Source: Candidatus Desulfofervidaceae bacterium (GTDB lineage Bacteria > Desulfobacterota > Desulfofervidia > Desulfofervidales > Desulfofervidaceae). Taken from it: a stretch of 7,501 bases of DNA. The notes under the pieces were generated by a model, which saw nothing but the letters and a program-made list of their open reading frames with translations, searched no databases and was not told the origin of the DNA. The stretch is from contig JAGHCL010000047.1 in the NCBI GenBank assembly GCA_021160485.1, positions 1-7,501 on the forward strand, in the 5' to 3' direction. This document shows, one piece after another, positions 1 through 5,700 of this stretch (the stretch's first letter is position 1; every line of letters begins with the position of its first letter). The position numbers were made by a program, and so were the translations under genes.

Positions 1-175
1 TAAGGAAATTTAAGTTTATTTTATGTCAACTTTTGCGGAATACTATAATTTTCCTTCTTTCCCTCTTAAATACACCTTCCCCTCAAATCAATCGCGGATT
101 TTGGGATACCGTCTATGTTATGTAATGACCTTTTTCAAAAATTTTTTAATAAATCTGCTTAACTGCCTAACCGGA
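1..175. other. AT-rich non-coding stretch downstream of the hydrogenase operon
   Basis: No convincing gene is visible on either strand. On the minus strand it directly follows the large-subunit stop and contains the frame continuation down to a TAA at 148-146. After that it holds only one TGT or TGC trinucleotide, so it cannot encode a separate small C-terminal hydrogenase peptide with a CxxC motif (compare VhuU of Methanococcus). There is no clear intrinsic terminator. A lone TTGACA at 29-24 on the minus strand has no matching -10 before the window edge. Confidence 0.6.
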
Positions 176-178
176 CTA
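146..178 (-). other. In-frame tail after the large-subunit stop, UAG codons at both distal cysteine positions
   Basis: Continuing in frame past Pro447, the minus strand reads TAG-S-G-TAG-A-V-K-Q-I-Y-TAA. Aligned by the preceding IRAYNP, the two TAGs (178-176 and 169-167) fall on the two cysteines of the family motif DPCxxC, and an Ala follows as in the usual CATH. If both were read as amino acids the protein would have 457 residues and no long cleavable extension. UAG is an ordinary stop elsewhere in this window (acylphosphatase ends TAT-TAG at the family's usual C-terminus), so any decoding would have to be context-dependent. Confidence 0.6.
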
Positions 179-194
179 GGGATTATAAGCCCTA
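166..194. repeat. Two mutually exclusive short hairpins around the hydrogenase stop codon
   Basis: On the plus strand the arm TAGG at 177-180 can pair with CCTA at 166-169. The overlapping TAGGG at 177-181 can instead pair with CCCTA at 190-194. Both pairings involve the first UAG of the hydrogenase large-subunit mRNA. Stems of 4-5 bp are short and may be chance; neither is followed by a clean U-run, so I do not call a terminator. Confidence 0.3.
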
Positions 195-1519
195 ATGACT
201 ATTTCTATTTTATTTAATAATCCCTGGTCATAATTACCACCTTGAATAAGAGCCTGGGCAGCTTGTTTCACGCTTAAATTCATTGGTGCCGCATTATGAG
301 TTGAACCCACAATAAGATTTACTCGAGTAATCAGACCGTTTTGATCAGCTTCATAATCATGGATAAGAGTACCTTGAAGTGACTCTACGCACCCCACACC
401 TCGTCCGGCCTGTGGTTCTACCTTTGTCCGAACATTCCTATCAGTAATCTCTGGATCTTTTAATAAGGCCACCGCAGACTCAGCATTACACAAAAGCTCT
501 ATCAAACGAGCATAGTTATAAAGAATGGTGTATTGACATGGACGTCCAAATTTCTCCCTGAATTCCTCCAGCTCCGCCTGTGCCAACGGAGTGGGCATCT
601 TATCACAAACGTTAATCCGAGCTAAACAGTTGCTCCGATAAATCGTCGGATTGTCAAACTCAAGCGCAAATTCACCCCATCTCTTCGCATAGGGAAATTT
701 TACATAGGCCCAAGGCTCAACGTGCTCGGCAATGTAGTCAGTGTATTGCTCATAGCTGAAGTCTTCATAACTCCCATCAGCTTTCATCATCCGCAATTTA
801 CCATCATATATCTCCCAACTCCCATCTTCACTGACCGTCCCAATAAAGCCTGTTTTAATGACACCCACGTTTTCAATGAGATCCATATATTTGGGAAAGA
901 TGTCCTTTTTGGCTAAATCAATAGAAAATTTGGCAAATTCTAGTAGCTCTTCTGCCCCCTTTAAAAGCTCTTCACGCTCAGCCTCGGTCATCGGTTTGCT
1001 AAATCCACCTGGCACACCTGCTGCCGGATGAATGACCTTACCTGCAAAGTTCTCAATGAGCATCGACCCTAGCTGGCGCATCTTTACTACTTTCATCCCT
1101 AAATCCGGATTGCTCTTGAGCACTCCCAATACATTGCGCACACTGGGATCAGCATCCGGTCCCATGATAAAGTCAGGGGCCGCTAAGAAGTAAAAGTGCA
1201 AAATCTTGTCGGGTATCCATGAAAGATGTTGCATGAGCCGTCTCAATTTCTCCCCCGCAGGTGGCGGGGTCACCCCGTAAACCTTATCTACCGCCTTGTT
1301 TGAGGCTAGATGGTGGCTCCAAGGACAAATACCACAAATACGGTTAACAATGCGGGGCATCTCGTCAGCTGCACGCCCTATGCAAAATTGCTCAAAGCCC
1401 CTTAAGGCAACGATGGCCATTTTGGCATCAGCCACATTGCCGTTATCATCCAGTTCAATTAATACCTTGGCATGTCCCTCTATCCTGGTCACAGGTTGAA
1501 TGGTTAGTGTCTTCCCCAC
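176..1519 (-). CDS. mvhA-like: MvhA-like [NiFe]-hydrogenase large subunit lacking the C-terminal nickel-ligand motif
   Basis: 447-residue homologue of the F420-non-reducing (group 3c, Mvh/Vhu) hydrogenase large subunit, a cytoplasmic protein that normally carries the Ni-Fe(CN)2CO site and feeds electrons to heterodisulfide reductase complexes. The GTG start at 1519 is supported by AAGGAGGG seven to eight bases upstream, and the gene begins 12 bases after mvhG. Family marks present: RIEGH (12-16), RGFE (40-43), the complete proximal ligand motif R60-C62-C65-H69, an HP...PGG segment (164-172) and GRGVGCVE (372-379). Abnormal: relatives read EAPRGTL where this reads ESLQGTL (379-385), so the catalytic Arg is Gln382 and the preceding Pro is Leu381. 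The frame ends at IRAYNP, where relatives continue IRAYDPCxSCxTH. The stop UAG (178-176) replaces the first distal Cys, a second UAG (169-167) replaces the other, and Asn446 replaces the Asp. No maturation-protease extension is present. Probably unable to bind Ni normally or oxidise H2; otherwise UAG is recoded. Family assignment is secure; function is uncertain. Confidence 0.9.
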   Translation of the reverse strand: MGKTLTIQPVTRIEGHAKVLIELDDNGNVADAKMAIVALRGFEQFCIGRAADEMPRIVNRICGICPWSHHLASNKAVDKVYGVTPPPAGEKLRRLMQHLSWIPDKILHFYFLAAPDFIMGPDADPSVRNVLGVLKSNPDLGMKVVKMRQLGSMLIENFAGKVIHPAAGVPGGFSKPMTEAEREELLKGAEELLEFAKFSIDLAKKDIFPKYMDLIENVGVIKTGFIGTVSEDGSWEIYDGKLRMMKADGSYEDFSYEQYTDYIAEHVEPWAYVKFPYAKRWGEFALEFDNPTIYRSNCLARINVCDKMPTPLAQAELEEFREKFGRPCQYTILYNYARLIELLCNAESAVALLKDPEITDRNVRTKVEPQAGRGVGCVESLQGTLIHDYEADQNGLITRVNLIVGSTHNAAPMNLSVKQAAQALIQGGNYDQGLLNKIEIVIRAYNP

Positions 1520-1531
1520 TTTTTACCCTCC

Positions 1532-2455
1532 TTATCTTTTAGGTAATGGCCTTAAGTTGTTGTGTGCACCAATAAATCTGTTCAAAAGTGCTCTCCTGTC
1601 CGGAACTGCCTGTGCATTCAGTCCTATTGATGACCAAGCCCCCATCATATCTACCATCGGTCTAGCTCCTTTCCGGATGGGCCCAAAACAACCTCTGCAC
1701 CCAATCCTGGCCTTAATGCATCTTGGTGCATCACTGTCCCCACGACAGCCCGCTCTGGTTACTGGCCCTAAGCAGATAAATCCCTGTTCCATTAAACAAC
1801 GCATCTGATCAATGGGTTTTTCCGGATCAAAGTCCGCATTCTCTAAGGAACGTTTAATCGTGCCACTACTGGCTTTCTTCTCTCGAATGGTTGGACAGGT
1901 ATCACATACACTTCTCTCTGGTAATGACCAGCTTTCTCCTTTTAATACTGCCGTTAGAGCATCGGCTATGTTTTTGGGATGCGGAGGGCATCCTGGGATA
2001 TATATATCTACTTTGACAATCTCGTCTACTGCAAATACCCTATCCAACCAAGCTGGTACTCTATCAGGGGGTGAGGCTGAGTCAGTGGTAATAGTAGAAT
2101 AAATATTTTTTAAGGCTTCATCCTTTGTCCACATGTTGGCCAAAGCGGGGATGCCACCATTTGTTGCACAACTCCCAAGCGCAATTAAGGTTTTGCACTT
2201 TTTCCGAATTTCTTCAAGTAATTCTTTATGTTCTTCATTCCTGATTCCACCAGAAACAATTGCTATATCTGCTTCTGGAATTTCCACCTGGCTTCCTTCA
2301 CCAGTCTGGCCATAATACTTATGATCCATCAATACAGGGATGTGAACAAATTCTAATTCCGATAACATTTCTACTAATGCATCGCCCATATTCAGGATGC
2401 TAATTTCACACCCCGAACAGGCATTGAACCATTCTTCTAGCACTTTCACTGGCAT
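1532..2455 (-). CDS. mvhG: MvhG-like F420-non-reducing hydrogenase small (FeS) subunit
   Basis: 307-residue iron-sulfur subunit that carries electrons between the large subunit and its partner proteins. The N-terminal hydrogenase small-subunit domain has the proximal [4Fe-4S] ligands C13 and C16 (NACSGCE), C96 (GSCATNGG) and C155 (IPGCPPHP). The C-terminal half supplies eight more cysteines (C184, C187, C220, C228, C237, C246, C253, C256), enough for the medial and distal [4Fe-4S] clusters typical of MvhG. No Tat signal peptide is present, consistent with a cytoplasmic group 3 enzyme. The ATG at 2455 is chosen because GGGAGG sits six bases upstream; a TTG at 2461 would abut the Shine-Dalgarno. 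It is first in an operon with the MvhA-like gene, whose Shine-Dalgarno overlaps this gene's TAA. No MvhD or HdrA gene lies upstream; any downstream partner is outside the window. All ligands are intact, unlike those of its partner. Confidence 0.93.
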   Translation of the reverse strand: MPVKVLEEWFNACSGCEISILNMGDALVEMLSELEFVHIPVLMDHKYYGQTGEGSQVEIPEADIAIVSGGIRNEEHKELLEEIRKKCKTLIALGSCATNGGIPALANMWTKDEALKNIYSTITTDSASPPDRVPAWLDRVFAVDEIVKVDIYIPGCPPHPKNIADALTAVLKGESWSLPERSVCDTCPTIREKKASSGTIKRSLENADFDPEKPIDQMRCLMEQGFICLGPVTRAGCRGDSDAPRCIKARIGCRGCFGPIRKGARPMVDMMGAWSSIGLNAQAVPDRRALLNRFIGAHNNLRPLPKR

Positions 2456-2522
2456 CTTCAACCTCCCTTTCCATATTTCTCCTTGCCTACCTTTTTAAAA
2501 ATAGATTAATTTCTGCATCTCT

Positions 2523-2551
2523 TTTATAATTGAATTTATGGAAATTGTAAA
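2523..2551 (-). promoter_or_regulatory. Sigma70-type promoter of the mvhG-mvhA operon
   Basis: On the minus strand a -35 TTTACA (2551-2546), a 17-base spacer and a -10 TATAAA (2528-2523) lie about 70 bases before the mvhG ATG. Transcription would start near 2516 and leave a roughly 60-base leader ending in GGGAGG. It is back to back with the ribE promoter. Prediction from sequence only. Confidence 0.6.
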
Positions 2552-2562
2552 GAAAAAAGGTA

Positions 2563-2591
2563 TTGACACCCAACTAATAATTGCCTAGTGT
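2563..2591 (+). promoter_or_regulatory. Sigma70-type promoter of the ribE cluster
   Basis: Perfect -35 TTGACA (2563-2568), a 17-base spacer and a weaker -10 TAGTGT (2586-2591), about 30 bases before the ribE start. Only 11 bases separate its -35 from that of the divergent hydrogenase promoter, so the two could interfere or share a regulator. No FMN riboswitch-like conserved segments are seen in the short leader. Confidence 0.55.
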
Positions 2592-2621
2592 GAAGATAAG
2601 TCGTTCAACGGAGGTTTTTTG

Positions 2622-3266
2622 GTGTTTACAGGTCTTGTAGAAGGGAAGGGCACTATTGTAAGGATAGATAAACCCGGTCAAGAGGCCAGATTTCATATCA
2701 GGCCGGCATTTAAAATGGATGATTTAAAAATTGGTGACAGTATAGCTGTAAATGGAGCATGCTTGACTGTTATTGATATTCATAATAATGTTTTTAGTGT
2801 AGAATTATCTTCTGAAACCTTAAGTCGCACTACTTTTAGCAATGTCCAACCGGGTAAGGAGGTTAATTTAGAACGGGCCCTGCGTTTCGGAGACAGACTA
2901 GGTGGTCATCTGGTGACTGGTCATATAGATACCACAGGTGTAGTTACGGGCCGCCAAGAAAAGGGTAGTCATATTGTTTTTAGTTTTAGCCTGCCTTCAA
3001 ACTGGATGCAATATCTGGTAGAAAAAGGTTCGGTGGCCATTGATGGGGTCAGTTTGACAGTCAATCAATGTTTGGAAAATGGTTTTTCCGTGAATATTAT
3101 TCCCCACACGGCTCATGTAACCACTCTGGGACAGCTTAAAGTGGGAGATAAAGTAAATGTTGAAACAGATTTAATTGGTAAATACGTAGCCAGATTGCTT
3201 TCTGCTTGGCAAGATAAACAAACAGGGCTTACAGAGGCCTTCTTAAAAGAACACGGTTTCTGGTAA
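2622..3266 (+). CDS. ribE: Riboflavin synthase, alpha chain
   Basis: 214-residue cytoplasmic enzyme that dismutates two molecules of 6,7-dimethyl-8-ribityllumazine to riboflavin plus a pyrimidinedione, the last step of riboflavin synthesis. The GTG at 2622 is chosen over the TTG at 2619 because it gives the canonical family start MFTGLVE and a seven-base gap from GGAGG (2610-2614). The two tandem lumazine-binding barrels are visible as an internal repeat: SIAVNGACLTV (40-50) in the first and SVAIDGVSLTV (137-147) in the second. GGHLVTGHID (94-103) lies at the domain junction and the trimerising C-terminal segment includes TDLIGKYVARL (182-192). Length is normal. First gene of a cluster with a SplB-like radical SAM gene that overlaps its stop codon. 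Other rib genes are absent from the window. The symbol follows Bacillus usage (ribC in E. coli). Confidence 0.96.
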   Translation: MFTGLVEGKGTIVRIDKPGQEARFHIRPAFKMDDLKIGDSIAVNGACLTVIDIHNNVFSVELSSETLSRTTFSNVQPGKEVNLERALRFGDRLGGHLVTGHIDTTGVVTGRQEKGSHIVFSFSLPSNWMQYLVEKGSVAIDGVSLTVNQCLENGFSVNIIPHTAHVTTLGQLKVGDKVNVETDLIGKYVARLLSAWQDKQTGLTEAFLKEHGFW

Positions 3267-4225
3267 TGGGATTTTCTTATTCGGTTATTCCTATTTTAAA
3301 GAAATCTCGTGCCTTACATCGGGCAGAATTTGGTTGTCTTAAAAAGGCCTTTGCCCTTAATGTAACGTTGGGATGTGGTTTTGCTTGCGTTTATTGTTAT
3401 GCTAGGGGATATGCCATCTCTCCACCCAAAGGGATAGTTTATCTTTATCAGAATCTACCTGAACTGATACAAAAAGAAAGTCGTCTTTTACCCAGAGGAA
3501 CCCCTATTTTATTCAACACTGCTTCTGAATGTTTTCAGCTCCATCCAGATATTTTAGATGTCACTTACCGCACCATGGCCATTTTGCTTCACAGGGGCTT
3601 TAACATAGGTTTTCTGACCAAGGGTGTGGTGCCAGAAGGATTTAAGAGATTATTCTCCCGCCATGTTAACCAGCTTCAGGCCACCATAGACGTGGTATCT
3701 CTCAATGAAGATTATTGCCGCCTTTTTGAACCAGCTGCCCCTTCAGGCCTTGCCCGTATAGAAGGAGCCATGCGCCTTTGTAAGTGGGGGCTGAAACCAA
3801 GGGCACGTATTGATCCTTTAATTCCTTTTTATAGTGATACAGAAGAAAGCTTTAAACCGCTTTTGAAGGCTATAAAAGAGTGTGGCATAAAGGAAGTTAT
3901 TCTCAATTATTTGCAACTGCGTCCTCGGATTATAGAACGCCTTCAAAAAGAGCTACCTTCTTTGGTAAGCAAACTAATTTTGAGCTGTTTCCCTAAGGAA
4001 AGTTGGGATACGGTTGGAAGCAAAACCCTCTCTAGACTTATACCCTTACCTATGCGCAAACGTGGATATGAAAATATAAAAAAACAGGCGGAAAAACTGG
4101 GCTTAAAAGTAATTGTTTGCCGTTGTAAAAACCCAGATTTAGACTTCACAGATGCCTGTTTGCCTCGCTGGTTTAAGTTAGAGAAGCCCAAAAAAATATA
4201 TCAGCCACGTCTTTTTGAAAACTAA
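3266..4225 (+). CDS. SplB-like (spore photoproduct lyase family) radical SAM protein
   Basis: 319-residue protein of the COG1533 type, radical SAM enzymes related to spore photoproduct lyase whose substrates are mostly unknown. The radical SAM [4Fe-4S] motif CxxxCxxC is at C37, C41 and C44 (LGCGFACVYCYARGY), next to the family's YARGY-type segment. A second cysteine group near the C-terminus, C285, C287 (CRCKNPDL) and C298, is typical of this subgroup and may have a structural or metal role. The ATG overlaps the last base of the ribE stop (TAATG) and has no good Shine-Dalgarno, so translation is probably coupled to ribE. The window gives no sign of sporulation, so true spore photoproduct repair is unlikely. 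Cotranscription with ribE and a membrane protease does not identify a substrate. Family assignment is firm; function is unknown. Confidence 0.85.
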   Translation: MGFSYSVIPILKKSRALHRAEFGCLKKAFALNVTLGCGFACVYCYARGYAISPPKGIVYLYQNLPELIQKESRLLPRGTPILFNTASECFQLHPDILDVTYRTMAILLHRGFNIGFLTKGVVPEGFKRLFSRHVNQLQATIDVVSLNEDYCRLFEPAAPSGLARIEGAMRLCKWGLKPRARIDPLIPFYSDTEESFKPLLKAIKECGIKEVILNYLQLRPRIIERLQKELPSLVSKLILSCFPKESWDTVGSKTLSRLIPLPMRKRGYENIKKQAEKLGLKVIVCRCKNPDLDFTDACLPRWFKLEKPKKIYQPRLFEN

Positions 4226-4240
4226 AGGAGGTATGCCAAT

Positions 4241-5356
4241 ATGACAGGCATAAAAATAGGGCGTATTTTTGGCATAGAGGTTCGTCTTGATTTTAGCTGG
4301 TTTATTATTTTTGTTTTCTTTAGCTGGACACTGGCTGTCTACTATTTCCCTCGTCACTATCCTCATTGGTCAGTGCAATTAAACTGGGCTATGGGTATTC
4401 TGGCTTCCCTGCTTTTGTTTGTATCCGTAATCCTGCATGAACTATCCCATTCTCTGGTGGCCAAAAAACAAGGAGAAGAAGTAAGGAGTATCACTCTGTT
4501 CATTTTGGGAGGGGTTGCCCAAATTGCCAGAGAACCTCCTACACCTCACGCGGAATTTACCATAGCCATTGCCGGACCTTTAGCCAGTTTTTTTCTTGGG
4601 CTATTGTTTTTAGGATTATGGTGGCTGATAAGACCCTTTAGTGAACCTCTGGCTGCCTTAACCAAATATCTAGCTGTCATCAATTTTATACTAGGTGGAT
4701 TTAACCTGCTTCCAGGATATCCAATGGATGGAGGACGGGTATTAAAAGCTATCCTCTGGAAGGTGACAGGGAGCTTGAGACGTGCCACCCATATTGCGAC
4801 CAAAGTGGGACAATTTATTGCGTCTTTTTTTATATTCTTTGGGTTATTTCAAATCCTAGCTGGTTTATGGCTCAATGGGCTTTGGATTATGTTTATTGGT
4901 TGGTTTTTATATCAGGCTTCTTTAAAGAGTTACCAGCAGGTATTATTTAAAGACCTGCTTCAAGGGATAAAGGCAAGAGATTTGATGACCCGTGACTTCA
5001 TCACTGTTACTCCAGATACACGTCTGAAGATACTGGTTGAAGATTATATTCTAAAAAAGGGCCAAAGGGCATTTATTGTTACAGACAATAGAGAAATTGT
5101 AGGCATAATTTGTTTAGAAGATGTCAAGAAGGTTTCACCTGAAAATTGGGCAGATATTCCAGTATCAAACATTATGACTCCAAAAGCACGTTTAGAAATG
5201 GTTCTCCCAGAAGATGATGCTGCTATTGTCTTGCAGCGTTTAACTACTCGTGACATTCATCAGGTGCCGGTAGTTGAAGATAATCAGGTGGTGGGAGTTA
5301 TTACCCGTAATGATTTGTTACGTTGGATGCAGGTAAGGATGGAATGGGAAAAATGA
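4241..5356 (+). CDS. Site-2 protease family (M50) membrane metalloprotease with two CBS domains
   Basis: 371-residue intramembrane zinc protease. Zinc-binding HELSH (H66, E67, H70) lies at the end of a hydrophobic segment, and the third-ligand motif NLLPGYPMDGGR (155-166, D163) is intact, so it should be active. Hydrophobic segments lie near 18-35, 47-65, 105-130, 140-158 and 188-225. The C-terminal half carries two CBS domains, about 243-300 (starting ARDLMTRDFITV) and 308-366 (starting NIMTPKARLEM), likely nucleotide-sensing regulators on the cytoplasmic side. This is the Rip3-type S2P architecture, distinct from RseP because there is no PDZ domain. The substrate is unknown; in the family it is often an anti-sigma factor or other membrane protein, none of which is visible here. 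GGAGG (4227-4231) lies nine bases before the ATG and 15 bases separate it from the radical SAM gene, so it is probably cotranscribed. Confidence 0.93.
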   Translation: MTGIKIGRIFGIEVRLDFSWFIIFVFFSWTLAVYYFPRHYPHWSVQLNWAMGILASLLLFVSVILHELSHSLVAKKQGEEVRSITLFILGGVAQIAREPPTPHAEFTIAIAGPLASFFLGLLFLGLWWLIRPFSEPLAALTKYLAVINFILGGFNLLPGYPMDGGRVLKAILWKVTGSLRRATHIATKVGQFIASFFIFFGLFQILAGLWLNGLWIMFIGWFLYQASLKSYQQVLFKDLLQGIKARDLMTRDFITVTPDTRLKILVEDYILKKGQRAFIVTDNREIVGIICLEDVKKVSPENWADIPVSNIMTPKARLEMVLPEDDAAIVLQRLTTRDIHQVPVVEDNQVVGVITRNDLLRWMQVRMEWEK

Positions 5357-5360
5357 GTTA

Positions 5361-5388
5361 TTGACATTTTATTTTTGTATTTTATACA
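5361..5388 (+). promoter_or_regulatory. Sigma70-type promoter of the acylphosphatase gene
   Basis: Perfect -35 TTGACA (5361-5366), a 16-base AT-rich spacer and -10 TATACA (5383-5388), beginning four bases after the stop codon of the M50 protease gene. This suggests that acylphosphatase can be transcribed separately from the ribE cluster. No terminator hairpin lies between the two genes, so read-through may also occur. Confidence 0.6.
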
Positions 5389-5421
5389 TTCATATCATTA
5401 AATTCCCTTGGAGGAAGACAC

Positions 5422-5700
5422 ATGGAGAAGGCACGGGCCCATGTAATTATTACAGGTAAAGTGCAGGGAGTGTTTTTCCGTGCTTCTACCCAGGATGAGG
5501 CTGTTCGGTTAGGACTGACAGGATGGGTGAGAAATCTCCCTGATGGCAGCGTAGAGGCAGTCTTTGAAGGAGATAAAAAAAAGATTGAAGAAGTTATTGC
5601 TTGGTGTCATAAAGGACCTCCTTGGGCACGGGTAAAGGAAGTAAAAGTTAAGTGGGAACCGTACCAGAAGGAGTATGAGAGGTTTTCAGTTATTTATTAG
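5422..5700 (+). CDS. acyP: Acylphosphatase
   Basis: 92-residue cytoplasmic enzyme hydrolysing the carboxyl-phosphate bond of acyl phosphates; its physiological role in bacteria is poorly defined. The signature GKVQGVFFR (12-20) contains the phosphate-binding Arg20, and [12 protein letters not shown] (34-45) contains catalytic Asn38. The ending RFSVIY matches the usual C-terminal strand of the family, so the TAG here is a genuine stop. GGAGG (5410-5414) lies seven bases before the ATG. The gene has its own promoter just upstream and is convergent with recN, whose last codons it overlaps by 11 bases. Confidence 0.96.
   Translation: MEKARAHVIITGKVQGVFFRASTQDEAVRLGLTGWVRNLPDGSVEAVFEGDKKKIEEVIAWCHKGPPWARVKEVKVKWEPYQKEYERFSVIY

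Noticed and set aside
24..29. Leftward promoter for a gene beyond the window edge
   Set aside because: TTGACA is present on the minus strand, but no -10 like sequence occurs in the remaining bases.
112..166. Bacterial SECIS element after the UAG codons
   Set aside because: Only weak AT pairing (AAAAATTTTT) is present; no stable stem with a typical apical loop is seen.
1..175. A VhuU-like split peptide supplying the missing DPCxxC motif just downstream of the large subunit
   Set aside because: After the large-subunit frame, the minus strand here has a single TGT or TGC and no CxxC or UxxC arrangement in any frame. It could still be encoded elsewhere in the genome.
1500..1808. Rightward 102-codon frame antisense to the hydrogenase genes, and similar antisense frames elsewhere
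   Set aside because: Each lies opposite or out of frame within a clearly recognised gene and shows no family motifs or ribosome binding site.
2456..2461. TTG start for the small subunit six bases upstream of the ATG
   Set aside because: It abuts the GGGAGG with no spacer; the ATG at 2455 has ideal spacing and fits the family N-terminus.
2619..2621. TTG start for ribE
   Set aside because: The next codon, GTG at 2622, gives the canonical MFTGLVE start and better spacing from GGAGG.
2569..2621. FMN riboswitch before ribE
   Set aside because: The leader is too short and none of the conserved RFN-element segments is visible.
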